A stretch of DNA of 64,000 bases. It comes from Paludisphaera rhizosphaerae. GTDB lineage: Bacteria; Planctomycetota; Planctomycetia; Isosphaerales; Isosphaeraceae. Under the pieces are notes generated by a model that made no database searches, had not been told where the DNA came from, and saw only the letters and a list, made by a program, of their open reading frames with translations. Each line of letters opens with the position of its first letter. Within the stretch, counting starts at the first letter, position 1. The stretch covers positions 1-64,000 of the forward strand of contig NZ_JAALCR010000013.1 in the NCBI RefSeq assembly GCF_011065895.1, read 5' to 3'. Positions 8,797-16,696 of this stretch are shown here, in pieces. A program made the translations under genes and the position numbers.

Positions 8797-9494
8797 GGTT
8801 CGGCTCCCTCAAACAGAGCGGAGCCCACGCGGACGAGCGTCGCCCCCTCCTCGACGGCCGCCTCGAAGTCGTTGGACATGCCCATGGAGAGGTGCGGCAG
8901 CGGCCGGCCCGTCAGCCGGGCCAGGGAATCGCGGATGGCTCGGAGTCGGACGAACGAGGGGCGGGCGGTTTCGGCGTCGGTCCCCCAGGCGGCCATCGTC
9001 ATGAGGCCGACGACCTTGATCCGTGTGCAAGCGGCGATTGCCTGGGAATCGTCCAGAATCGAGGCGTCCTTCCAGCCGTGCTTCGCCTCCTCGTGAGAGG
9101 TGTTGACCTGAAGGCAGACCTCCGGCGGGTTGGCGGACTCGGCCGCCAGTTCATCGAGGGTCTGTAGGAGCTTCAACGAGTCGACGGCGTGGATCATCCG
9201 GACCATCGGAAATGTGCGCCGGGCCTTATTGCCCTGGAGGTGGCCGATCAGGTGCCAGCGAATTGGCATCGGGGAGTCGGAGAGAGCGTCAACCTTCTCC
9301 CAGAGCTCCTGGGGATAGTTCTCGCCCAGGTCGCGGGCGCCAGCCTCCAGTAAAGGACGGACGAGTTCGACCGGTCGCTTCTTGGTTACGGCCACGAGCG
9401 TGACGGTCGAGGGATCTCGGCCGGCGCGACGGGCGGCGGCGACGATCCTATCCTGGACTGAGGCGAGGTTCTCGCGGATGCGATCGGTATTCAT
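8793..9494 (-). CDS. YggS/PLPBP-family pyridoxal phosphate homeostasis protein
   Basis: 233 residues from ATG at 9494, the usual length for this single-domain, alanine-racemase-fold family. The PLP lysine sits in LVAVTKKRP (about residue 38). Other family marks are GENYPQELWEK, WHLIGHLQGNKAR, HAVDSLKL, CLQVNTSHEEAKHG, GLMTMA and SMGMSNDFEAAVEEGATLVRVGSALF. It binds and buffers PLP and affects amino-acid and vitamin B6 balance; no enzymatic reaction is established. The frame is open upstream to 9710, but that part has no family similarity. Confidence 0.95.
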   Translation of the reverse strand: MNTDRIRENLASVQDRIVAAARRAGRDPSTVTLVAVTKKRPVELVRPLLEAGARDLGENYPQELWEKVDALSDSPMPIRWHLIGHLQGNKARRTFPMVRMIHAVDSLKLLQTLDELAAESANPPEVCLQVNTSHEEAKHGWKDASILDDSQAIAACTRIKVVGLMTMAAWGTDAETARPSFVRLRAIRDSLARLTGRPLPHLSMGMSNDFEAAVEEGATLVRVGSALFEGAEP

Positions 9495-9590
9495 AGCAGG
9501 GTGACGCGGTCGGCCGCGTCGGTTATTCTCGGTCGGATCGGGTCGTCTTGGAAATCGGCCCGCGCAGTTTGGGACCGAGGCGACCTGTCG

Positions 9591-9812
9591 ATGAAGCCGC
9601 TTCTCATCATAACCGGAATCCTGTCGGCGGTCCTGATCACGGTTCAGGCGGTGCTCGGCCTGCTCATCCGGAGCGGCGGCAGCCCCCGACTCGTGACCAG
9701 CCATTTCCACACCGGGATGCTGACCGCCGTCGTGGTTCTGACCTACATCGTGCTCTCCCTCAACGCCATCCTCTCACAGCCTCGGCCGATCGACCGCGGC
9801 CCCGCCGACTGA
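9591..9812 (+). CDS. Small two-helix membrane protein
   Basis: 73 residues starting MKPLLIITGIL. Two hydrophobic helices (about 3-23 and 44-62) are separated by a short polar loop containing HFHTGM. No family is assigned. The upstream in-frame ATG at 9501 would add a 30-residue hydrophilic leader; the internal start is preferred because it begins directly at the membrane segment. The gene diverges from the yggS-type gene and converges with the one at 9814 with only one base between stops. Confidence 0.6.
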   Translation: MKPLLIITGILSAVLITVQAVLGLLIRSGGSPRLVTSHFHTGMLTAVVVLTYIVLSLNAILSQPRPIDRGPAD

Positions 9813-9813
9813 A

Positions 9814-11034
9814 TCAGGCGAGAGTCACGATGGGCTCAATGTCCCCTTCGGGAATCGCGAATCGACCGACCGCGAATCGGGCCGTCGTCGTGAAGCCCAG
9901 GAACGACCTCCGCGCCGCCGCGCCGAGGCTGCGGTAGATCACGAACGAATCGCCGCGTCCCCAACTCACGCGAGAAGCCCACGCGACGTCCGGCGAGCAG
10001 GCGGCGCCTCGCTCCGCGACGGTCAATGGCTTCCAAGCGAGGGCTTTTCGAGCCCGTTGGGCGTCCCACGAGATGAGCATCACCATCAAGGCTCTCCCGC
10101 CCCGCGACCTCTGGGCCAGGGAGATCCGACGTGTCGCCGGGTCGAACTCGAGCCGGGCGCCGCTAAGGGCCGCCAACTGAGTGACCTTGGCGCCAGGCCG
10201 CTTCCGGAGGCTCAGGCTGCCCAGGTCCGGGATCGACTCGACCGACAGCGGCGCGGGGACGTCCACGTGGGTCTCCCAAACCTCGTCCGGCGCGAGGCCT
10301 TCGACCTGGTCGGCCAGAATCGCCATTCGACGGCCTCGGAGCAGCAAGACGAGTCGCGTGACCTGGCGGCCTCCCGAGCGGAATGTCCACTCCGCGACAT
10401 CCGCGGCTGAATTGGTCCCCCAGGCGGTCGGTTTGGGCGTGGACTCCGGCGAGGGCGCCGACCAGATGGGCCCAAACCAGGGAACGCCCGCGCCGAAGAG
10501 TTCAAACCGAGTTCCGGCGTCGGCCTGTCGCTGGTCGAAAACCAGGAAGTCCCCCCGAGGAGTCCAGTCGGCCCGGAGAACGCCCAGGACGCGATCCGTG
10601 CTCGACCAGGCGGGCAGGGGAGGGGGGACCGGTTCCGCGTCCCGACCCGGCAGCCACCAGGAAAGCACACGGTCGATGTCGGGCCGAGCGATCGCGGTGG
10701 AGACCCGCTTCCAATAGGCCCGGGGAGCCGTCTCGGCCGGAACGATTGCTTGCCGGCCGTCGGGCCGGGAGAACCGCATGAGCATGCGAACGAGGTCGGC
10801 CGCTCGCTCGTCGACGGCCTCCGGCCATCCAGGACGGACCCCACGCGCCTGCGCGATCCGTTCGATGGCGACGGGCCAGACTTCGAGTGGAATTTCGACA
10901 GGTGCTCCGGAAGCGTCCAACTCGCGGGACAGCCAACGCTCCAGCGGCGAGGAATCACCGCGCTTCTCCCAGACGTCGAGCGCCCTCTGGAGGCTGGCCG
11001 GAGTTTCCTGAGGAGCCATTAATTCATCGTTCAT
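9814..11034 (-). CDS. Hypothetical protein of 406 residues
   Basis: No signal peptide and no catalytic motif that I recognise. The N-terminal 100 residues look helical; the C-terminal two-thirds is beta-rich with many Trp and Arg residues (for example WTPRGDFLVFDQRQ and RLVLLLRGRRMAILADQVEG). The second half has a general resemblance to the beta-sandwich of heparinase-like proteins, but this is weak. The frame is long, starts with ATG and has neighbour-like codon use, so the gene is likely real. It diverges from the RNA-repeat region. Confidence 0.7.
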   Translation of the reverse strand: MNDELMAPQETPASLQRALDVWEKRGDSSPLERWLSRELDASGAPVEIPLEVWPVAIERIAQARGVRPGWPEAVDERAADLVRMLMRFSRPDGRQAIVPAETAPRAYWKRVSTAIARPDIDRVLSWWLPGRDAEPVPPPLPAWSSTDRVLGVLRADWTPRGDFLVFDQRQADAGTRFELFGAGVPWFGPIWSAPSPESTPKPTAWGTNSAADVAEWTFRSGGRQVTRLVLLLRGRRMAILADQVEGLAPDEVWETHVDVPAPLSVESIPDLGSLSLRKRPGAKVTQLAALSGARLEFDPATRRISLAQRSRGGRALMVMLISWDAQRARKALAWKPLTVAERGAACSPDVAWASRVSWGRGDSFVIYRSLGAAARRSFLGFTTTARFAVGRFAIPEGDIEPIVTLA

Positions 11035-11598
11035 AACGGCCGTCCAAACGTCCTGTGCGGCCTGCGACCGCGCCTGGATCCGACGTACTCACACACCGGA
11101 AATTCGATCGTTGAAAGCTGCTGTTTATCTCTTCGGCAGAGCCTGCTCGGATCCTGTGCACCAGTGGGTCTCGGGAAGATGAAGTTTTGTTGGATCAGCC
11201 CTCGGAGGGGGCCTCCACGGGGATGCTCCCAAAAAAATTCGCTGGACGTAAGTTTTTGGAGCGTCAGGAAATCGGAATGGCAGCATGGGTGACGGCCCGG
11301 AATCTTGAGGCTGGCGTTTGGGTTCTGGCACCGGCTTTGCTTTATCCTCCTGGCGTCGAAACGAGAAACAAAACGACGACCAAAGTCGAGACGATTCCCA
11401 AGGTTACACCAAGACGGAGACAGGCCTGAACGGCCTCCCATACTTACAAGAAGCCACCCCACTGGCGACGATCGTCTCTGACGATTGCCCCGCCAAAGGG
11501 CGAGCGGGATGCCTCGCACGACCCCCCGCTCGCCCTTTCTCACACGAACGGTTCCGATCCCTGACCGGCACGAAAGGCGGGGAGACGTTGAGCCGAAG
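11035..11598. other. Non-coding stretch before the hairpin array
   Basis: No credible protein-coding frame. An imperfect inverted repeat lies at 11225-11262 (GCTCC-C-AAAAA paired with TTTTTGGAGC), and a strong perfect hairpin is at 11495-11538. A promoter for the downstream RNA-like array could lie here but I could not identify one with confidence. Confidence 0.5.
11495..11538 (+). repeat. Perfect 14-bp hairpin upstream of the array
   Basis: AAAGGGCGAGCGGG (11495-11508) is exactly complementary to CCCGCTCGCCCTTT (11525-11538), with a 16-base loop. It lies about 65 bases before the first array unit. It may be the 5' element of the same RNA or an independent terminator. Confidence 0.65.
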
Positions 11599-11604
11599 CG
11601 AGCC

Positions 11605-11680
11605 AACCGGTTTGTGGATGCGGTTCTTCATGGCCGAGGGAGAGGCGGCCACGGCGTACTGACTCTGCAACCGGTTTTTA
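11605..11680 (+). ncRNA. Array unit 1
   Basis: AACCGG 11605-11610; stem 11631-11636/11646-11651; loop AGGGAGAGG 11637-11645; closing CCGGTTTTT 11671-11679. Between units 1 and 2 another hairpin forms from GGCTC-CGACCC (11686-11696) and GGGTTG (11701-11706) plus GAGCC (11709-11713). Confidence 0.7.
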
Positions 11681-11723
11681 CACCCGGCTCCGACCCCAAA
11701 GGGTTGTCGAGCCAGTTCGAGAC

Positions 11724-11795
11724 AACCGGCGGTGGATGCGGTTCTTCATGGCCGAGGGAGAGGCGGCCACGGTGAACCAAACCGCTGTCCGGTTT
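11724..11795 (+). ncRNA. Array unit 2
   Basis: AACCGG 11724-11729; stem 11749-11754/11764-11769 around the same loop; closing CCGGTTT 11789-11795. It is followed by a small hairpin CGAATCAC-GGGA-GTGGTTCG at about 11811-11830. Confidence 0.7.
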
Positions 11796-11845
11796 ACTAC
11801 AACGGTTCCGAATCACGGGAGTGGTTCGTCGAGCCCATCTGAGCC

Positions 11846-11921
11846 AACCGGTTTGTGGATGCGGTTCTTCATGGCCGAGGGAGAGGCGGCCACGGCGTAC
11901 TGACTCTGCAACCGGTTTTTA
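11846..11921 (+). ncRNA. Array unit 3
   Basis: Copy of unit 1: AACCGG 11846-11851; stem 11872-11877/11887-11892; loop 11878-11886; closing CCGGTTTTT 11912-11920. Confidence 0.7.
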
Positions 11922-11964
11922 CACCCGGCTCCGACCCCAAAGGGTTGTTGAGCCAGTCCGAGAC

Positions 11965-12036
11965 AACCGGCGGTGGATGCGGTTCTTCATGGCCGAGGGA
12001 GAGGCGGCCACGGTGAACCAAACCGCTGTCCGGTTT
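11965..12036 (+). ncRNA. Array unit 4
   Basis: Copy of unit 2: AACCGG 11965-11970; stem 11990-11995/12005-12010; closing CCGGTTT 12030-12036. The trailing hairpin here is CGAATCGC-TGAAT-GCGATTCG (about 12052-12072). Compared with the one after unit 2, an A-T pair has become G-C, which keeps the pairing. Confidence 0.7.
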
Positions 12037-12087
12037 ACTACAACGGTTCCGAATCGCTGAATGCGATTCGTCGAGCCCGCCCAAGCC

Positions 12088-12162
12088 AACCGGCAGTCGG
12101 TCTGGATGTTTGCGACCGAGGGAGAGGCGGTCGCAAGGATCACGAACGCTGTCCGGTTTTTT
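12088..12162 (+). ncRNA. Array unit 5
   Basis: AACCGG 12088-12093; 9-bp stem TTGCGACCG (12110-12118)/CGGTCGCAA (12128-12136); loop AGGGAGAGG 12119-12127; closing CCGGTTTTTT from 12153. A GCCGCC/GGCGGC hairpin follows near 12169-12186. Confidence 0.75.
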
Positions 12163-12194
12163 ACAAGGCCGCCGAACCCGGCGGCACACAAGCT

Positions 12195-12272
12195 AACCGG
12201 TCTGTTGATCCGGAATTTTCACGACCGAGGGAGAGGCGGTCGTGAGAGTTCCAGTCGACGGCCGGTTTTTTA
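12195..12272 (+). ncRNA. Array unit 6
   Basis: AACCGG 12195-12200; 9-bp stem TCACGACCG (12219-12227)/CGGTCGTGA (12237-12245); loop AGGGAGAGG 12228-12236; closing GCCGGTTTTTT from 12261. This last T-run would make a plausible 3' end for the whole transcript. Confidence 0.75.
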
Positions 12273-12420
12273 TTTCGAAGCCGGCCTGCCTCGGCAGCCC
12301 ACCTGAATCGCCGCATCCCGGCTGCTATCCCTTGCAGCCGGCTCTGCTTAGAATAAAGGCCTTCCGCGTCGGCGGCGACGCATGGGAAGACCTCACCAGG
12401 ACCTCGCACCGAGGAGTGGG

Positions 12421-14832
12421 ATGAACGTGGAAGAGCGCTTCGGCCGACGACTGGCGGCATGGATCGTATTTGGGGTGATGGGCTTCGCGGCATGCGGAGG
12501 CGTCGCCAACGCATATCAGCTTTCCGAACCGACGGTCGAGGCGGCCGCTGAACTCGGCTTCGACGCCAATCGGCTGGAGCGAGTGGGGGCGGCGGTGAAG
12601 AAGGCCGTCGATGCGGGGAGTATTCCCGGCGCCGTCGTGCTCGTCGGTCGCAACGGAGGCATTGCGTACGCCAAGGCTTTCGGCAATCGAGCCTCGGAGC
12701 CGGCCGTCGAGCCGATGACGCTCGACACGCTGTTCGACATGGCCTCGCTCACCAAGCCGATCGCGACCGCCACGTCGGTCATGGCTCTCATCGAGGAAGG
12801 CAAGATCCGCCCCAGCGATCCGATCGTGAAGTATTTCCCCGAACTCGACAATCACGGGAAGGGCCGCATCACCGTCGAGCACTTGCTCCGGCATCGCGGA
12901 GGTCTCATCCCCGACAATTCGATCAGCGACTACAAGGATGGCCCGGACGCGGCCTGGAAGAAGATCGCCGAGCTTCAGCCGGTCGCGCGGCCGGGGGCGA
13001 AGTTCATCTATTCGGACGTTGGCTTCATCATCCTGGGCAAGCTCGTCGAGAAGGTTTCGGGCAAGCCATTGTACGTCTTTGCCGCGGAGCGCGTCTTTGG
13101 GCCGACCGGGATGACGGACGCCCACTTCCGTCCTTTGGCCGGCGACGCCTCGAAATGGCCCGCCGTCGCTCGAATCGCCCCCACTGAGAAAGAAGGCGAC
13201 GCCTTCCTCCGCGGCGTCGTCCACGACCCGCGCTCGCGGGCGCTCGGCGGCGTGGCAGGTCACGCGGGCCTCTTCGCCACGGCTGCCGACCTGGCCAACT
13301 ACGCTCAGATGCTGCTCTATGACGGCGTCGCACCCAACGGCGACCGCGTCCTGAGCCCACTGACCGTCCGGCTGATGACGGACCCGGCCGACACCCCGTC
13401 GAACGAGCGTCGAGGACTCGGGTGGGACGTCGCCACCAGTTACAGCAGCCCGCGCGGCGAACTGTTCGGCACGACCGGCTTCGGCCACACCGGATTCACC
13501 GGCACAAGCATCTGGATCGATCCGGAAACGCAAACCTACGTCATCCTGCTGACGAGCCGGCTGCACCCGAAGGGTGGCGGATCGCCGATCTCCCTGCGTC
13601 GCGACGTGGCCACGCTCACGGCTGCCGCCCTCGCCGACCCGCCGGTGTACGACGCCACCTCGAATGAGCCCGTTACCGCCGCGACTCCGCCGGCCACGGT
13701 CAAGTGCGGGATCGACGTCCTGGCAGCCCACGGGTTCGACGCCCTCAAGGGGAAGCGGGTCGGTCTGGTGACGAACCATACCGGTCGCTCCGCCGACGGT
13801 CGCTCGACGATCGACGTCCTCTTCGCGGCCCCCGACGTCAAACTCGTCAAACTCTTTAGCCCCGAGCACGGCCTGCGCGGGTTGCTCGACCACGAGAAAA
13901 TCACGAGCGGCGTCGACGAGAAGACCAATCTTCCCGTCGTCAGTCTGTACGAAGGCAAGAAGCGAAAGCCGCAGGATGAAGACCTGAAGGACCTCGACGT
14001 CCTCGTTTACGACATCCAGGACATCGGCGTCCGCTACTACACGTACATCTCCACGCTCGGCCTGGTGCTCGAGGCCGCCAAGGCCAACGGGAAGCAGGTC
14101 GTGGTGCTCGATCGTCCCAACCCGATCGGCGGCGTCGCCTTCGGCGGGCCGGTCCGGGACGAAGGGGAGGGGACGTTCGTCGCCTATCACACCATCCCGA
14201 TCCGCCACGGCATGACCGTCGGAGAGATGGCCAAGCTCTACAACGCCGAGCGCAAGATCGGCGCCGAGCTGACGGTCATCCCCTGCGAAGGCTGGACGCG
14301 CGACGCGCTCTACGACCAGACCGGCCTGCTTTGGGTGAATCCCTCTCCGAACATGCGCAGCCTTACCGAAGCCCTGCTCTACCCGGGCGTCGGTTGGCTC
14401 GAAGGGACGAACCTGGCGACCGGCCGCGGCACCGACACGCCCTTTGAGCGAGTCGGCGCTCCCTGGATCAAGCCCATCGAATGGGCCCGCTCGCTCATGG
14501 CCATGAACCTGCCGGGCGTCGCGTTCACGCCGGTCGAGTTCACTCCGACCGAACGGCAGTATTCCGGCGAGAAGTGCGGCGGCGTCTACATCCAGATCAC
14601 CGACCGCACAGCGTTCGAGCCGATCCGCCTGGGCCTGGCCCTCGCCTTGACGCTCCGACGCGACTACAAGGAGCAATGGAAGCCCGAGCGCATGCCGACG
14701 CTCCTCACCAGCAAGGCCACCTACGACGCAATCCTCGCCTCCAAGAGCATCGAGGAGATCGAGGCTCTCTGGGTGCAGGGCCTTTCCGACTTCGAGTCGG
14801 TCCGGAAGCAGTATTTGATCTATCCGGAGTGA
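12421..14832 (+). CDS. Serine hydrolase (AmiE/beta-lactamase-like) fused to NamZ/DUF1343 exo-muramidase
   Basis: 803 residues. A signal peptide (about 1-31) precedes a class C beta-lactamase-fold serine hydrolase (about 45-405) with SLTK (Ser109/Lys112), YSD (197-199) and an HTGFTG motif (356-361) in the KTG position. A second domain from about 428 to the end matches DUF1343/NamZ: VGLVTNHTGR, FSPEHGLRG, DIQDIGVRYYTYI, LDRPNPIGG, WVNPSPNMRS and YPGVGWLEGTNLATGRGT. In Bacillus subtilis the separate enzymes AmiE (YbbE) and NamZ (YbbC) work with NagZ in murein recycling; here the first two activities appear joined. The substrate remains inferred. The ATG at 12421 is chosen because GAGGAG precedes it. 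A GC hairpin at about 14857-14879, inside the convergent neighbour, may end the transcript. Confidence 0.9.
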   Translation: MNVEERFGRRLAAWIVFGVMGFAACGGVANAYQLSEPTVEAAAELGFDANRLERVGAAVKKAVDAGSIPGAVVLVGRNGGIAYAKAFGNRASEPAVEPMTLDTLFDMASLTKPIATATSVMALIEEGKIRPSDPIVKYFPELDNHGKGRITVEHLLRHRGGLIPDNSISDYKDGPDAAWKKIAELQPVARPGAKFIYSDVGFIILGKLVEKVSGKPLYVFAAERVFGPTGMTDAHFRPLAGDASKWPAVARIAPTEKEGDAFLRGVVHDPRSRALGGVAGHAGLFATAADLANYAQMLLYDGVAPNGDRVLSPLTVRLMTDPADTPSNERRGLGWDVATSYSSPRGELFGTTGFGHTGFTGTSIWIDPETQTYVILLTSRLHPKGGGSPISLRRDVATLTAAALADPPVYDATSNEPVTAATPPATVKCGIDVLAAHGFDALKGKRVGLVTNHTGRSADGRSTIDVLFAAPDVKLVKLFSPEHGLRGLLDHEKITSGVDEKTNLPVVSLYEGKKRKPQDEDLKDLDVLVYDIQDIGVRYYTYISTLGLVLEAAKANGKQVVVLDRPNPIGGVAFGGPVRDEGEGTFVAYHTIPIRHGMTVGEMAKLYNAERKIGAELTVIPCEGWTRDALYDQTGLLWVNPSPNMRSLTEALLYPGVGWLEGTNLATGRGTDTPFERVGAPWIKPIEWARSLMAMNLPGVAFTPVEFTPTERQYSGEKCGGVYIQITDRTAFEPIRLGLALALTLRRDYKEQWKPERMPTLLTSKATYDAILASKSIEEIEALWVQGLSDFESVRKQYLIYPE

Positions 14833-14841
14833 TCGGATCGG

Positions 14842-15585
14842 TCAGACGGGGAACCGCGCGCCCGGAGTGATCGGGCGCGGGTCCTTCGAGGGGTCGGGCG
14901 CCCGGTACTCGTCGCGAACCCAGCCTCGAAACCTCGACGGCTCGTGCTCCAGCCCCTGGGCTTTCAGCCAGGCGGCGTATTCATCGATCGGTTCGTGCAG
15001 ATGTTGCGGACCGAGGATCGGGAAATGGCCGTGGAGGACCGTGAACCCCTCCATCGCCTTTTCCGGAGGCAGGCCGAGAACGTACAGGTTGTAGACGACG
15101 GTCGCCAACCCTGTCCGGTCCGCGCCGGCTCGGCAGTGGATCAGCAGGGGGGGAGGCGCGGAGGCGAGCGCGTCGATCAGGAACAGCAACTCACGCCGCG
15201 ACGGCCGCCGCACGGCGCTGAGGGGCAAGTCGTAGAAGTCCACGCCTCCGGCTCGAGCGTTGCGGACCTCGTCCACATACCAGGACTCGGCCGGCGTCCC
15301 ACCTCGCAGATTGAGGATCGACGCGAGGTGATGCTCGCGGATCATCTCGGGCAAACGCGTCGTCGGCTGAGACGATCGATACGCGCGGCCCGTGGCGATC
15401 ACCCCGAAATTCTGGGTGAGATAGGGCCGCAACGCCAGCGGCGCAACCACGAGGATCACGGCCGCTCCCAGTAATCGGGCCGCAATCTTCAGTCGATGCC
15501 GCAAAGGTCGACGCTTGTACGCGTCGCTATCCGTCGAAACCAGGGGACGAAGACGTCGCCCTCTGGCGATGAGTCGGGTCATCAA
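14842..15585 (-). CDS. Membrane-anchored tyrosine/dual-specificity phosphatase-like protein
   Basis: 247 residues. One transmembrane helix (about 34-52) follows a basic N-terminus, so the catalytic domain probably lies outside the cytoplasm. The CX5R signature HCRAGADRTG has nucleophile Cys151 and Arg157, and LNLRGGTPAESWYVDE matches the upstream region of bacterial Tyr-phosphatase-like proteins. The enzyme would remove phosphate from phosphotyrosine, another phosphoresidue or a phospholipid; the substrate is unknown. It is convergent with the NamZ fusion gene and downstream of the OPX gene, where tyrosine phosphatases often modulate polysaccharide export, but no tyrosine kinase is nearby. 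Confidence 0.85.
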   Translation of the reverse strand: MMTRLIARGRRLRPLVSTDSDAYKRRPLRHRLKIAARLLGAAVILVVAPLALRPYLTQNFGVIATGRAYRSSQPTTRLPEMIREHHLASILNLRGGTPAESWYVDEVRNARAGGVDFYDLPLSAVRRPSRRELLFLIDALASAPPPLLIHCRAGADRTGLATVVYNLYVLGLPPEKAMEGFTVLHGHFPILGPQHLHEPIDEYAAWLKAQGLEHEPSRFRGWVRDEYRAPDPSKDPRPITPGARFPV

Positions 15586-15712
15586 GCCGGCGCTCCTTGC
15601 CTCAGGTGGGCGAACCGCGCGGCCATCATGAGCCGGCGCGGCCGCTTGGTCAATCCAACTTGGTCCCGACGGCGGGCGGACGTTTCCCGCCGATTCGCCC
15701 TCGAATACGAAG

Positions 15713-15752
15713 AGCCGGCCCGACCACGGGCGATGCCCAAGTCGGACCGGCT
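15713..15752 (-). terminator. Hairpin after the OPX gene
   Basis: AGCCGGCCCGA (15713-15723) pairs with TCGGACCGGCT (15742-15752) with one mismatch, and a GGGC/GCCC mini-stem sits in the loop. It lies 36 bases past the OPX stop on the minus strand. No T-run follows, so terminator function is inferred. Confidence 0.5.
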
Positions 15753-15787
15753 CATCTGTTCGACGGAATCATCTCAGGATCAGCAGA

Positions 15788-16696
15788 TCAACGAGCCCCA
15801 GGCTGGGTCAGCAGCGAGTTGCTGGTTGCGCTGCTGGAGCTGCTCGACCCCGCGTTGATTCCGGCGGACGAGTACTGAATGCTGCGAATCGTGAACGAAG
15901 TCTGGAGCATTGAGTTGATGACCGTCTGGAATGGAGCGGCGAGACGGTCCAGGAAGATCGTCGTGCGGACGATCGGATCGCGATAGACGATGATGCGGTC
16001 GCCGGGCATAAGCTGGTAGTTGGTGGTGGGGTCGCCGCCGCTGGTGATGGCCGCGAGATTCACAGGCAGCAACTGTTCGCAGCATGCACCCGGAGGTGCG
16101 GGGCGGACCAGCCGAATGTTCTGGGGGGCGGCGGTCGGCATCAGGCCGCCGGCGTACTGGATGGCGTCGAGCACCGTCTCGTTGCCGGTGATCGGCAGCT
16201 TGCCAGGGGCGCCGACGTCGCCCAGGACGTAGTAATTCTTGCTGTTATAGGCCGTGACGTCGACGAAGACGCGGTCGGTGTCGCGTGGCTCGACGGGCTT
16301 CGGCTGCTGCGTCTTGGGATCTTCTTCCCAGAGGCCGAGCAGGTCGTCGGTGAGGTACTTTCGCAGGTGAAGGACGATCTTTTCCTTCACCTCGGACGTC
16401 GTCAAACCGGCGACATAGACCTCGCCGTAGAAGCCCAGACTGATTTTGCCGTCAGGCCGAACGAGTCGCTCGCCCGAGATCGGCCGACCTTCCAACGCGT
16501 CGAGAACCTCGACGAGGATCAGGTCGGGCGGCTCGATGATGTATTCGGGCATCGAGACTTTTTTGAATTCCGACGGGATGTTGCTGTTGGCGATCGCCTC
16601 TTCGGGCGTCTTCACCGTCTGGCAGCCGCAAGCGGCGCAGGCGGTCAGCAGCATCACCACCCAGCCGGCCCGGCGGATACTCCCTGTGCGTTCCAT
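15788..16696 (-). CDS. Polysaccharide export (OPX/Wza-type) lipoprotein
   Basis: 302 residues. The lipoprotein signal has lipobox LTAC (Cys20). The Poly_export domain follows: YIIEPPDLILVEVLDALEGRPISGERLVRPDGKISLGFYGEV with VTAYNSKNYYVLGDVGAPGKLPITGNETVLDAIQYAGG, a SLBB-like segment, and the final MPGDRIIVYRDP. Such proteins form the periplasmic/outer-membrane channel for exopolysaccharide. The C-terminus is a Ser-rich low-complexity tail (SSSSSSATSN). A near-ideal GGAGGAGAAGG lies just upstream of the ATG. No other polysaccharide genes are adjacent, so it appears as a solitary export gene, as often seen in planctomycetes. Confidence 0.93.
   Translation of the reverse strand: MERTGSIRRAGWVVMLLTACAACGCQTVKTPEEAIANSNIPSEFKKVSMPEYIIEPPDLILVEVLDALEGRPISGERLVRPDGKISLGFYGEVYVAGLTTSEVKEKIVLHLRKYLTDDLLGLWEEDPKTQQPKPVEPRDTDRVFVDVTAYNSKNYYVLGDVGAPGKLPITGNETVLDAIQYAGGLMPTAAPQNIRLVRPAPPGACCEQLLPVNLAAITSGGDPTTNYQLMPGDRIIVYRDPIVRTTIFLDRLAAPFQTVINSMLQTSFTIRSIQYSSAGINAGSSSSSSATSNSLLTQPGAR

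Larger units (their letters stand above)
11600..12056 (+). repeat. Tandem 241-bp direct duplication
   Basis: 11600-11815 and 11841-12056 are identical over 216 bases except for two substitutions (C/T at 11708 and T/C at 11717 in the first copy). Each copy holds two array units, so units 1-2 were duplicated to give units 3-4. Divergence begins at the small hairpins that follow each copy. Confidence 0.9.
11599..12272 (+). ncRNA. Array of six structured repeat units, candidate large non-coding RNA
   Basis: Six units of about 107-123 bases follow each other. Each opens with AACCGG, carries a hairpin whose 9-base loop AGGGAGAGG is identical in all six, and closes with CCGGTTT, extended to a long T-run in units 1, 3, 5 and 6. 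The opening and closing hexamers are complementary and can enclose the hairpin. Stems differ between units but stay paired: TGGCCG/CGGCCA in units 1-4, TTGCGACCG/CGGTCGCAA in unit 5, TCACGACCG/CGGTCGTGA in unit 6. This compensatory change argues for selection on RNA structure. The T-tails point to the plus strand, towards the gene at 12421. Function is unknown, and open frames across it on either strand are not convincing. Confidence 0.75.

Noticed and set aside
11031-11606. 191-codon minus-strand frame and similar frames through the hairpin array
   Set aside because: Frames within the array repeat because the DNA repeats; start codons and ribosome sites do not fit, and hairpin covariation explains the conservation better than coding.
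11599-12272. CRISPR array
   Set aside because: Units are over 100 bases, conservation lies in paired stems and loop rather than a short direct repeat, spacers are themselves repeated, and no cas gene is nearby.
12325-14676. 783-codon open frame on the minus strand
   Set aside because: It is the antisense shadow of the serine-hydrolase/NamZ gene. High GC content leaves long frames open opposite real genes, and its translation has no fold-like pattern.
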